NCBI GenBank assembly: GCA_031268245.1 | Contig: JAIRXN010000171.1 | Location: 1-13,257 of the forward strand | Length of the DNA: 13,257 nucleotides | From: Treponema sp. | GTDB taxonomy: Bacteria; Spirochaetota; Spirochaetia; Treponematales; Breznakiellaceae | Reading direction: 5' to 3' | Shown here: positions 1 through 5,902 of the stretch, piece by piece | Layout of the letters: every line of letters starts with the position of its first letter | How positions within the stretch are numbered: position 1 is the stretch's first letter | Position numbers and translations under genes: made by a program | Notes under the pieces: generated by a model | What the model saw: only the letters and a program-made list of their open reading frames with translations | Told to the model about the DNA's origin: nothing | Database searches by the model: none

Positions 1-44
1 GAGGAGCAAAAACCGTTAGGGCGGCGCTGATTAACTCACCGCTT

Positions 45-153
45 CCTTAGGAACTGCGCAAGAATAAAATGTACAACATTTTATTCTAATTGCTTACGCA
101 ATAAGGAAATAACATGACCATTCGGACATGTTATTTCCGCGCAGTTCCTTAGG
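45..153. repeat. Nested inverted repeat able to fold as a three-armed cloverleaf
   Basis: An outer stem pairs 45-59 (CCTTAGGAACTGCGC) with 139-153 (14 of 15 pairs). Inside it lie three further hairpins in a row: 61-72 with 76-87 (12 perfect pairs, 3-nt loop), 89-93 with 98-102 (5 pairs, 4-nt loop) and 105-116 with 127-138 (12 perfect pairs, 10-nt loop). Nearly every base belongs to a stem, so this is designed or selected structure, not chance. It begins 5 nt beyond the stop codon of the minus-strand microprotein gene. It could be a mobile palindromic element (MITE or REP-like), a structured RNA 3' end, or a recombination or replication site. No transposase or reverse transcriptase is visible nearby. 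The pairing is seen directly; the role is unknown. Confidence 0.85.
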
Positions 154-158
154 TTCAA

Positions 159-347
159 CTAAATTTTTTTTAATGATCTGCGTTTGCTGTCCGTCCCAAC
201 GGGTAGTTCTTTGGCGGTATCTTTCTTCGGAACCTCGTCCGTCTGCTGAACCAGCATTTCCGATATTTCCATGATCAATTCCTTGTGTCCTTCGGTAAGA
301 CGGTGGAATTTATACCATAACCTCGCTAATTTAATATTATCGGTCAT
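159..347 (-). CDS. 62-residue microprotein resembling the tail of XRE regulators
   Basis: I do not recognise a named family. The gene has a good ribosome binding site (minus-strand AAGGTAAGGA, about 4 nt before ATG) and sits about 28 nt downstream of a near-consensus promoter, so it is probably real. Residues 6-34 form a predicted amphipathic helix pair; the remaining residues are charged and probably disordered, with a basic end (KRRSLKKI). Without gaps, residues 6-33 align with residues 78-105 of the divergent regulator at 465-803: Leu10, Phe14, Leu17, Leu24, Ile25, Ile28, Glu30 and Leu32 are identical. It has no helix-turn-helix. This suggests, by inference, a dimerisation-only partner or antagonist of an XRE protein, as SinI is for SinR. 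The alternative is an unrelated small orphan. The cloverleaf repeat follows its stop codon. Confidence 0.65.
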   Translation of the reverse strand: MTDNIKLARLWYKFHRLTEGHKELIMEISEMLVQQTDEVPKKDTAKELPVGTDSKRRSLKKI

Positions 348-381
348 ATATCCTTACCTTTCTTATGACTATTTATTGACC

Positions 382-410
382 ATAATACATATAATAAATT
401 GCCATGTCAA
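382..410 (-). promoter_or_regulatory. Sigma-70 type promoter of the microprotein gene
   Basis: On the minus strand the -35 box TTGACA (405-410) is perfect, the spacer is 17 nt and the -10 box is TATTAT (382-387). The predicted start is near 375, giving a leader of about 28 nt to the ATG at 347. The 7-bp inverted pair TATTGAC (374-380) and GTCAATA (406-412) brackets the promoter and could be an operator for the divergent regulator. Confidence 0.7.
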
Positions 411-429
411 TAGACTAAAGTTATAAACC

Positions 430-458
430 TTGAAGAATGACCATTGCGATACTATGAT
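430..458 (+). promoter_or_regulatory. Promoter of the XRE regulator, apparently giving a leaderless mRNA
   Basis: TTGAAG (430-435), a 17-nt spacer and TATGAT (453-458) form a good sigma-70 type promoter. Transcription would start about 7 nt after the -10 box, at or within 1-2 nt of the ATG at 465. No purine-rich ribosome binding site precedes that ATG, which agrees with leaderless translation. A TGACCAT heptamer (438-444) lies in the spacer and recurs at 377-383 and 115-121. Confidence 0.5.
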
Positions 459-464
459 TAGATT

Positions 465-803
465 ATGAGTGAGTTGATCCATCAGCGTATAAAGCAATTG
501 AGGGAAATTTTGGAGTTATCGCAGAGAAATTTTTCCATGATTTTATCTCTTTCCCATAGTTATATCGCCGGTATAGAAACCGGTACGATCAAGGTCAACG
601 GCCGTCTCATCAAGCTTATCGTGTCCGAATTCGGTGTAAATGAAGCATGGCTTACAACAGGGAAGGGAGAAATGTTCATGCAGAAGCCGGATGAAAAGTT
701 TACTAAACTGGTAACTCTTTTCAAGATACTGTCCCCCATGAATCAAGATCTAATCTATCAAATAATTGAAGTACTGTTGAAATCCGAAACCCAAACAAAG
801 TAG
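465..803 (+). CDS. XRE-family helix-turn-helix transcriptional regulator
   Basis: A 112-residue DNA-binding regulator of the Cro/C1 (XRE) type. Residues 5-58 are the five-helix HTH domain: IKQLREILELSQ, then S-x-S-YIAGIE-x-G as the recognition region, ending FGVNEAWL. Residues 59-73 form the EAWLTTGKGEMF linker common in this group. Residues 77-105 (KFTKLVTLF-x-x-LSPMNQDLIYQIIEVLL) are a helical tail, probably for dimerisation. It is divergent from the microprotein gene at 159-347, so it probably regulates both genes from the shared gap. The ATG lies directly at the predicted transcription start and lacks a ribosome binding site. The family includes phage, plasmid and toxin-antitoxin regulators; no toxin is visible here. 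The HTH call is firm; the target genes are inferred. Confidence 0.9.
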   Translation: MSELIHQRIKQLREILELSQRNFSMILSLSHSYIAGIETGTIKVNGRLIKLIVSEFGVNEAWLTTGKGEMFMQKPDEKFTKLVTLFKILSPMNQDLIYQIIEVLLKSETQTK

Positions 804-848
804 CGTTACTGTTCCAAAATTATGATCCTTTATGCCCTGCAGACATTG

Positions 849-885
849 GACTTGTTCAACGACCCGGTTGGTTATTTCACAAGTC
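849..885. repeat. Inverted repeat between regulator and xylanase genes
   Basis: GACTTGT (849-855) pairs with ACAAGTC (879-885), and CAAC/GTTG in the loop can form a small inner hairpin. There is no T run after it, so it is a poor intrinsic terminator. It may still block readthrough or bind a regulator. The 149-bp gap otherwise holds only the promoter at 908-936. Confidence 0.3.
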
Positions 886-907
886 TTGCAGCATCTTCAG
901 CGTTCAG

Positions 908-936
908 TTGAACTATTCCCGGCTTTCCGGTATCAT
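908..936 (+). promoter_or_regulatory. Promoter of the GH10 gene with a very short leader
   Basis: TTGAAC (908-913), a 17-nt spacer and TATCAT (931-936) match the sigma-70 consensus well. The expected start (about 943) falls on the GGAGG ribosome binding site (943-947), leaving about 10 nt of leader before the ATG at 953. The in-frame TTG at 908 lies inside the -35 box, which argues against it as start codon. Confidence 0.5.
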
Positions 937-952
937 TTTTCCGGAGGCTTTC

Positions 953-2200
953 ATGAACCCCAATGCTTTTGCCCACCGTAAATCGGCTCTTAAACTGCAT
1001 CTTACAAAACCCGGCGGCGGCCCGCTGGCCAATCAGACGGTAAAAGTGGAGCAGAAACGGCACCGGTTTCTCTTCGGCGTTGGGGGTTTCGAAGCGGTTG
1101 CCCTGGCCGGCGAAACGGTTCCCGGCGGCACGGCGCTTTCTCCGCAGGAACGGGCTAAAATCGAAGAATGTCTGGACAGGATCTTCGAACTCTGTAACTA
1201 TGCGACTCTTCCTTTTTATTGGGGCCGTTACGAGAGCGAAGAGGGCAAACCCATGGAAGAAGTAACCATCGCCGCCGCGCGGTACTATGCCGAAAGAGGT
1301 ATCGTTACCAAGGGCCACCCGCTCTGCTGGCACACGGTCTGCGCTCCCTGGCTCATGAAGTACAGCAATGCCGAGATTCTCCGCAGGCAGCTTGCCCGTA
1401 TTGACCGGGATGTAAGCGCTTTCAAAGGGCTTATCGACACGTGGGATGTTATCAATGAAGTGGTAATCATGCCGATCTTCGACAAGTACGATAACGCCAT
1501 GACCCGCGTCTGCAGAGACCTGGGCCGGGTAAGGATGATAAAAGAGGTCTTTACCGCGGCGCGGAAGGCCAATCCCCAGGCCGTGCTGGCGCTCAACGAC
1601 TTTGAAACCTCTTCAAGCTATGAAATTCTCGTGGATGGCTGCCTAAACGCAGGGATTCCCATCGATGTAATAGGCATACAGTCCCATCAGCATCAGGGTT
1701 ACTGGGGGAAGGAAAAGCTCCTGGCAGTCCTTGACCGCTACTCTTACTTCGGCAAGCCCATTCACTTTACCGAAAACACGATCATCTCAGGCGACATCAT
1801 GCCTGCGCATATCGTAGATCTCAACGACTGGCAGGTGGAATCCTGGCCCTCCACGCCGGAGGGCGAAGAAAGGCAGGCCAGGGAGATAACGGAGATGTAC
1901 GAAATTCTCTTTGCCCACCCCGCGGTGGAGGCGATAAGTACCTGGGACAGTACCGACGGCCGCTGGCTTCACGCTCCTTCGGGGCTTCTCCGTGCCGATA
2001 ACAGCATCAAGCCGGCCTATACATCCCTCATGAACAAGATAAAAGGCGAATGGTGGACAAAGGGAGAATTTTCCACCGATGCGGAGGGAGATCTTGAGAT
2101 CTACGGCTTCCGGGGGGACTACGAGATCTCCTGCCGGGACATCAGGGCTTCCTTCGGTCTCGATGGGCAGCATCTTGAATTGCAACTGGGACTTTCCTGA
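953..2200 (+). CDS. GH10 endo-1,4-beta-xylanase-like glycoside hydrolase, cytoplasmic
   Basis: A 415-residue glycoside hydrolase of family 10, expected to cut beta-1,4-xylan or xylo-oligosaccharides by the retaining mechanism. Residues 10-45 form a small beta domain (LKLHLTKPGGG...FLFGVGGF). The TIM barrel follows, with GHPLCWHT (the GH10 HxxxWH block), TWDVINEV holding the acid/base Glu169, and IHFTEN holding the nucleophile Glu274. Near the barrel end, STWDSTDGRWL stands where GH10 enzymes have WG-x-x-D. A tail of about 50 residues (WWTKGEFSTDAEGDLEIYG...) looks like a beta strand appendage. The ATG at 953 is chosen because GGAGG lies 5 nt before it; a TTG at 908 would add 15 residues. No signal peptide is present, so it probably acts on imported oligosaccharides. 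Its substrate is inferred from the family. Confidence 0.88.
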   Translation: MNPNAFAHRKSALKLHLTKPGGGPLANQTVKVEQKRHRFLFGVGGFEAVALAGETVPGGTALSPQERAKIEECLDRIFELCNYATLPFYWGRYESEEGKPMEEVTIAAARYYAERGIVTKGHPLCWHTVCAPWLMKYSNAEILRRQLARIDRDVSAFKGLIDTWDVINEVVIMPIFDKYDNAMTRVCRDLGRVRMIKEVFTAARKANPQAVLALNDFETSSSYEILVDGCLNAGIPIDVIGIQSHQHQGYWGKEKLLAVLDRYSYFGKPIHFTENTIISGDIMPAHIVDLNDWQVESWPSTPEGEERQAREITEMYEILFAHPAVEAISTWDSTDGRWLHAPSGLLRADNSIKPAYTSLMNKIKGEWWTKGEFSTDAEGDLEIYGFRGDYEISCRDIRASFGLDGQHLELQLGLS

Positions 2201-2225
2201 AAAGCGGTATTTTCCGATATATAAA
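2197..2225 (+). promoter_or_regulatory. Possible promoter of the S41 protease gene
   Basis: CTGAAA (2197-2202), a 17-nt spacer and TATAAA (2220-2225) give a moderate sigma-70 type match, overlapping the end of the GH10 gene. No terminator is visible between the two genes, so readthrough is also possible. Confidence 0.3.
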
Positions 2226-2262
2226 TAAAGCCTGTTTTGACAAGCTTAAAGAGAGGTATGCC

Positions 2263-3786
2263 ATGAACGAAATTCCTTCCAGCCCCATGCCGAAAAAAGG
2301 GTTCGGAAAAAACCTTCCCTGGCTCTGGATTGTCCCTACCGTGATCATAGCCCTTGCCTGTGCCGCGGCTCCTGTGGCGCTGGCTCAGGGCAGGGAAGCG
2401 GATACTAGTGTGCAGAATACCCAGCAGTCAAACCGCCGTTATATGCAGATCATTCAGAATGTTTTCGACTTCATACAGAGGCACTATGTAGAAGAGATTG
2501 ATCCCAAACAGATCTATGAAGGGGCCATGAACGGCATGTTCAACGCTCTGGGGGATCCCTATTCAGTATACATGCCCGAATCGGAGATGAACGATCTCAA
2601 CGACACCACCCAGGGGAGTTTTGGCGGGGTGGGGCTTTATATTTCCAAAAGCAACATCCCCAATCCGGACGGCAGGCCGAACTATCTGGAGGTAGCCTCT
2701 CCCATGGAGGACACTCCCGGCTGGAAGGCAGGGATCAATCCGGGGGATTATATCATCGAAATTGAAGGGGAAAGTACCGCGGAGATGACTCTGGATCAGG
2801 CGGTGGCCAAACTCCGGGGGCCCGCGGGTACCGAGGTAAAGATCCTTATCCGCCGGGGCGAAAAACTGGAATTCCCGGCCGCCCTTACCAGGGCGGTTAT
2901 CGAGGTGCCCACCACCAAACACGCCATGATCGGCAGCGATATCGGGTATCTGCGGCTTATCACCTTTACGCCCAATACGGTGGAACGGGCCAGAGAGGCG
3001 ATCAACGAATTTGCCTCAAGGGGCTACAGGAGCCTCATTCTGGATCTGCGGAATAACTACGGCGGGCTTTTAACCAGCGCCGTGAATATTTGCGACCTTT
3101 TCCTGGACGGCGGAGTGGTGGTAAGCACGAAAAGCCGGATTCCCCAGGAAAATTCGGTTTTCAATGCCCGCGGATCAACCCTCGTGCCGGCCGGTATTCC
3201 GGTTATTGTCCTTATAAACAGGGGTTCGGCCAGCGCCAGCGAGATTGTCGCCGGAGCGCTCAAGGACAGGGGAAGGGCATACCTTGTGGGTGAAAAATCC
3301 TACGGCAAAGGCTCCGTTCAGCAGGTCTATCCCCTGGACAAGTCCGGTTTCAAGATCACCACTTCCCGTTACTATACTCCCAGCGATGTAAACATCGACA
3401 AGATCGGCATCCCCCCGGACAGGGAAGTTAAAACCCCCGAATTTACCGATTCCGATGCCGATGCCCTGGGTAAACTCATTCAGGATCGCAGAATTCCCGC
3501 CTATATCGAGAAGAATCCCGGAGCCGGGACTGCCGATATTACTGCCTTTGCACGGGAACTCAGCGCCGAATACAAGCTGGATGTCTCCCTCCTGCGGAAT
3601 CTTATCCGGAATGAGCAGAATAGAACCAATATCGCCCCGGTCTTTGACCTTGAATACGATCTCCAACTGGAAGAAGCGGTAAAGATCATCCGGAACGGCG
3701 ACTTTGGCAATCTGATAAAGACTACAAAGACCCTCAAGACCCTGCAGGAAGAAGCCGCCGGAGAGGGAGAAGCGCTGGCATCCTGA
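2263..3786 (+). CDS. S41 family carboxyl-terminal processing protease (Ctp) with PDZ domain
   Basis: A 507-residue envelope serine protease of family S41 that would trim or degrade proteins from the C-terminus outside the cytoplasm. Residues 18-42 are a hydrophobic signal anchor ending ALAQG. The N-terminal helical region follows (Q-x-VFDFIQRHYVEEID). A PDZ domain spans about 105-190 (GGVGLYIS, GINPGDYIIEIEG). The protease core holds Ser324 in RGSASASEIVAGAL, Lys349 in YGKGSVQ and Gln353, with the Ser-to-Lys spacing of 25 and Lys-to-Gln spacing of 4 seen in CtpB-type enzymes. The C-terminal 100 residues are a helical extension. GAGAGG about 6 nt before ATG supports the start. rsmE begins 9 nt after its stop, so the two are probably co-transcribed. 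The native substrate cannot be read from sequence. Confidence 0.93.
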   Translation: MNEIPSSPMPKKGFGKNLPWLWIVPTVIIALACAAAPVALAQGREADTSVQNTQQSNRRYMQIIQNVFDFIQRHYVEEIDPKQIYEGAMNGMFNALGDPYSVYMPESEMNDLNDTTQGSFGGVGLYISKSNIPNPDGRPNYLEVASPMEDTPGWKAGINPGDYIIEIEGESTAEMTLDQAVAKLRGPAGTEVKILIRRGEKLEFPAALTRAVIEVPTTKHAMIGSDIGYLRLITFTPNTVERAREAINEFASRGYRSLILDLRNNYGGLLTSAVNICDLFLDGGVVVSTKSRIPQENSVFNARGSTLVPAGIPVIVLINRGSASASEIVAGALKDRGRAYLVGEKSYGKGSVQQVYPLDKSGFKITTSRYYTPSDVNIDKIGIPPDREVKTPEFTDSDADALGKLIQDRRIPAYIEKNPGAGTADITAFARELSAEYKLDVSLLRNLIRNEQNRTNIAPVFDLEYDLQLEEAVKIIRNGDFGNLIKTTKTLKTLQEEAAGEGEALAS

Positions 3787-3795
3787 ATTCGGTCA

Positions 3796-4650
3796 ATGAA
3801 GCGTTTCTTACTGCCCTCCCTGCCTGACAGGGATGGGCGGATCAGTTTAAGTGGGAACGATTATCATTACCTTGTGCGGGTAAGACGTCTTGGCGCGGGG
3901 GGATTCTTTGATGCGTTCCTGCCCGGCGGCGGGACATGCCGGGTGCGGATAGTGAGTACCGATGGGGGGATTCTCAGAGGCGAATGTACCGGAGCGGAAG
4001 AAAATAGAGTTGTCCGGGAACTTGTTTCTGAGCCCTCCCCTTTCCCTTCAATCATACTCCTCCAGGCCCTGCCCAAAAGTTCAAAGATGGATCGTATCGT
4101 GCGTGAGGCTGCGGAAAGCGGTGTCTCGGAACTGCTGCCCTTTGTTTCGGAATTTTCAGTCCCAAGACTGAAGGGTAATGACGGAAATACCAAACTGAAT
4201 CGCTGGAAGCGGATCATCCGGGAAGCCCGGCAGCAGAGCGGTTCCCCTGTCGAAACCCTCATCAGGGCGCCGGCGGACTTTGAGGAGATTCTGGCCTGGT
4301 GGGAAGAGTTTAAAAAATTGAGAACCCGGGCCAGGGGGATTCTCTTTCATCAAGTCCCTCTTGCTCCTCAATCGAACCCGAAGGGCGAAGATGTGCATGG
4401 TTCCCCTCTTGCTAAGGGGAGCCTCCACGGCTATCTTAAAGACAGACCCGATCCGGTTATTCTTGCCATAGGCCCCGAAGGGGGATTTTCCGGGGGCGAA
4501 GCGGAGGCTTTTATGGCGGCGGGTTTCAGGCCCCTCAGCATAGGAAATTCGGTTTTGAGAGTTGAAACTGCGGCACTTTACGGAATAGCTGCGACAGCAA
4601 TCATACTATTGGAGTGCGATTCGTGGACATTGAACGGGCAAGCCTCTTAA
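3796..4650 (+). CDS. rsmE: 16S rRNA m3U1498 methyltransferase RsmE
   Basis: A 284-residue SPOUT-fold methyltransferase that methylates N3 of U1498 in 16S rRNA with S-adenosylmethionine. Residues 1-70 are the PUA-like RNA-binding part (HYLVRVRRLGAGG). The catalytic part shows LLQALPKSSKMDRIVREAAESGV, then WKRIIREARQQSGSP, and the knot that binds the cofactor, IGPEGGFS (from about 225) and SIGNSVLRVETAAL. At 284 residues it is longer than the usual 240-250. The extra length is an insertion at about residues 188-215, before the knot, carrying a palindrome in its DNA (4402-4420). The start lacks a clear ribosome binding site but lies 9 nt after the S41 stop, suggesting translational coupling. Its end overlaps the next gene. 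The family call is firm; whether the insertion affects activity is unknown. Confidence 0.92.
   Translation: MKRFLLPSLPDRDGRISLSGNDYHYLVRVRRLGAGGFFDAFLPGGGTCRVRIVSTDGGILRGECTGAEENRVVRELVSEPSPFPSIILLQALPKSSKMDRIVREAAESGVSELLPFVSEFSVPRLKGNDGNTKLNRWKRIIREARQQSGSPVETLIRAPADFEEILAWWEEFKKLRTRARGILFHQVPLAPQSNPKGEDVHGSPLAKGSLHGYLKDRPDPVILAIGPEGGFSGGEAEAFMAAGFRPLSIGNSVLRVETAALYGIAATAIILLECDSWTLNGQAS
4402..4420. repeat. Palindrome inside the rsmE insertion
   Basis: TCCCCT (4402-4407), a 7-nt loop and AGGGGA (4415-4420) form a hairpin. Translated in frame it gives SPLAKGS, which resembles the PL-x-KG peptides produced when short palindromic intergenic repeats enter coding sequence. The 10-mer CCCTCTTGCT also occurs 48 nt earlier (4356-4365 and 4404-4413), a multiple of three, hinting at a decayed duplication. 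Confidence 0.5.
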
Positions 4651-5363
4651 AGGTTCCCATAGATATTTTTCCCCCGGAGCAGTTGGCTGAACGGATCTAT
4701 GAACTGCTGGCCGAAGGTAAAGCGCAAAACATCGTCCTTTTGAGCCTCTGGGATCTTCTCCGCGCCCGGCGGAATAACGATTACAGAAGTTATGTACTCA
4801 GGGCCGCCCTGGTTATCCCCATTTCCCGAAGCCTCCAGAGCGGTATCCGGTTCCTCACCGGCAAAACCGCGGTGCGCTACATGCCCTTCGAATTTGTGAT
4901 CAGCCTTTTGACCGCGCTTGAGGAACGGGAATTCACCCTCTATCTTATCGGGGGCAGGGCCCAAACCCTCAGAAAAACCGAAAACAACATCCGTCAGACC
5001 TTTCCCCGCCTGCGTATCGTGGGCCGCTACCAGGGCGGCTTCAAACGGCAGGATGAGCCTTCCATCGTGGAAGCAATCCGCAAGGCATCTCCCTCGCTGC
5101 TCCTTGTGGGTAAAGGAGTCCGGGGGGAAGAGCAGTGGATCGCCAAATATACAGGCAAACTCAACCAGGGCATCCGGCTCTGGTGCAGCGACCTCTACGA
5201 TGTTTTTGCCGAACGCAGACACCGCCCCTCCCGGCAGACCTTTGAACGGGGCTGGGAATGGATGACCTACTGCTTCCGCAATCCCCTGCTGTACTTCCGA
5301 ATCTTTCCCTACATATACTACAAGATCCTGTTGCTCATCTATAAAATTTTCCGAAAGGAATGA
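4623..5363 (+). CDS. WecG/TagA/CpsF-family glycosyltransferase, atypical active site
   Basis: A 246-residue protein of the WecG/TagA family (GT26), whose members transfer N-acetylmannosamine or related sugars to lipid-linked intermediates at the inner membrane face. It starts LLKVPIDIFPPEQLAERI, typical of the family. The fold core YLIGGRAQTLRKTENNIRQ...RIVGRYQGGF is clear, and GVRGEEQWIAKY (Glu170, Gln171, Trp172) matches the conserved QE-x-W block. The C-terminus, LYFRIFPYIYYKILLLIYK, is an amphipathic or hydrophobic membrane-binding appendage, as in TagA. Oddly, the usual PDG motif with the presumed catalytic Asp is replaced by IPIS (65-68), so it may be inactive or use another residue. 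The GTG at 4623 has GGAG 8 nt before it; a GTG at 4614 is the alternative. The gene overlaps rsmE by 28 nt. Confidence 0.8.
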   Translation: MDIERASLLKVPIDIFPPEQLAERIYELLAEGKAQNIVLLSLWDLLRARRNNDYRSYVLRAALVIPISRSLQSGIRFLTGKTAVRYMPFEFVISLLTALEEREFTLYLIGGRAQTLRKTENNIRQTFPRLRIVGRYQGGFKRQDEPSIVEAIRKASPSLLLVGKGVRGEEQWIAKYTGKLNQGIRLWCSDLYDVFAERRHRPSRQTFERGWEWMTYCFRNPLLYFRIFPYIYYKILLLIYKIFRKE

Positions 5364-5395
5364 AAATTGGCAATGCGTATACCGCGCATGCTTGC

Positions 5396-5425
5396 TTGCG
5401 GAAACCTTGAAGTATGGGGTATCAT
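5396..5425 (+). promoter_or_regulatory. Possible promoter of the FMN lipoprotein gene
   Basis: TTGCGG (5396-5401), an 18-nt spacer and TATCAT (5420-5425) are a weak to moderate match. The start would fall next to the AGGAGA ribosome binding site at 5433-5438. The 79-bp gap after the glycosyltransferase holds nothing else I can support. Confidence 0.3.
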
Positions 5426-5442
5426 TAGCTTTAGGAGAGAAA

Positions 5443-5901
5443 ATGAAGCGTTTGCCGTCATACTTTGTTCTTGTTTTTTTTGCTTTTCTCCCCTTTTTGT
5501 CCTGTATCCGCAATGATTTTGAAATTCATGGGGGATACTACACAGTTCAGGCTGATGATTTTGACGAGTTCGGCTGGAAAGAGTATGTCAGCCTCTATAT
5601 CAGCCACGGCAGGATCCTTTCGGCAGAGTACAACGCGATAAATTCTTCCGGTTTCATCAAATCCTGGGATATGAACTATATGAGGATAATGAATGCCCAA
5701 AGCGGCACCTATCCCAATGCCTATACCCGCATCTATACAGGGCGGCTTCTGGAGACCCAGGATCCGGAAAAAGTAGATGCGATTTCCGGGGCAACCAATT
5801 CCTGGCATACCTTCAGGCAGTTGTGCGCAGCGGCCATTGAGCAATCCCGGCTTGGTAATCCGGGGATAAGCTTTTTTTCGGTGAGCGGAATTGGGCACTA
5901 G
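5443..5901 (+). CDS. FMN-binding domain lipoprotein, probably covalently flavinylated
   Basis: A 152-residue envelope lipoprotein. Residues 1-20 are a lipoprotein signal peptide (MKRLPSYFVLVFF...) with a spirochete-style lipobox FLSC, making Cys21 the lipidated residue. The rest is one small FMN-binding domain of the RnfG/NqrC type (PF04205-like): GGYYTVQADDFDEFGWKEYV..., ISHGRILSAEYN, and the flavinylation motif D-A-I-S-G-A-T-N-S (112-120), in which Thr118 would carry FMN through a phosphoester made by an ApbE/Ftp transferase. The start at ATG 5443 is chosen because AGGAGA precedes it and the signal peptide then begins correctly; an ATG at 5392 would add 17 unlikely residues. The kinase gene starts within 2 nt of its stop. 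A redox or electron-transfer role outside the cytoplasm is inferred from the family. Confidence 0.82.
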   Translation: MKRLPSYFVLVFFAFLPFLSCIRNDFEIHGGYYTVQADDFDEFGWKEYVSLYISHGRILSAEYNAINSSGFIKSWDMNYMRIMNAQSGTYPNAYTRIYTGRLLETQDPEKVDAISGATNSWHTFRQLCAAAIEQSRLGNPGISFFSVSGIGH

Positions 5902-5902
5902 G

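Noticed and set aside
1..50. Tail of an upstream gene on the plus strand (open frames ending at 28-30 or 48-50)
   Set aside because: Only 9-15 residues would be visible, with nothing to recognise, so no feature can be supported.
15..159. Integron attC site around the cloverleaf (GTTAGGG at 15-21, GTTCAAC at 153-159)
   Set aside because: The core-like heptamers are in the wrong order on both strands and do not pair with each other; no integrase is visible.
908..952. TTG start for the GH10 gene at 908
   Set aside because: It lies within the predicted -35 box and lacks a ribosome binding site, while ATG 953 has GGAGG 5 nt upstream.
2237..2265. TTGACA at 2237-2242 as a -35 box for the S41 gene
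   Set aside because: At 17 nt downstream the sequence is GCCATG, over the start codon, so there is no usable -10 box.
4647..5513. 288-residue open frame on the minus strand
   Set aside because: It is an antisense shadow of the glycosyltransferase gene, which has clear family motifs on the plus strand.
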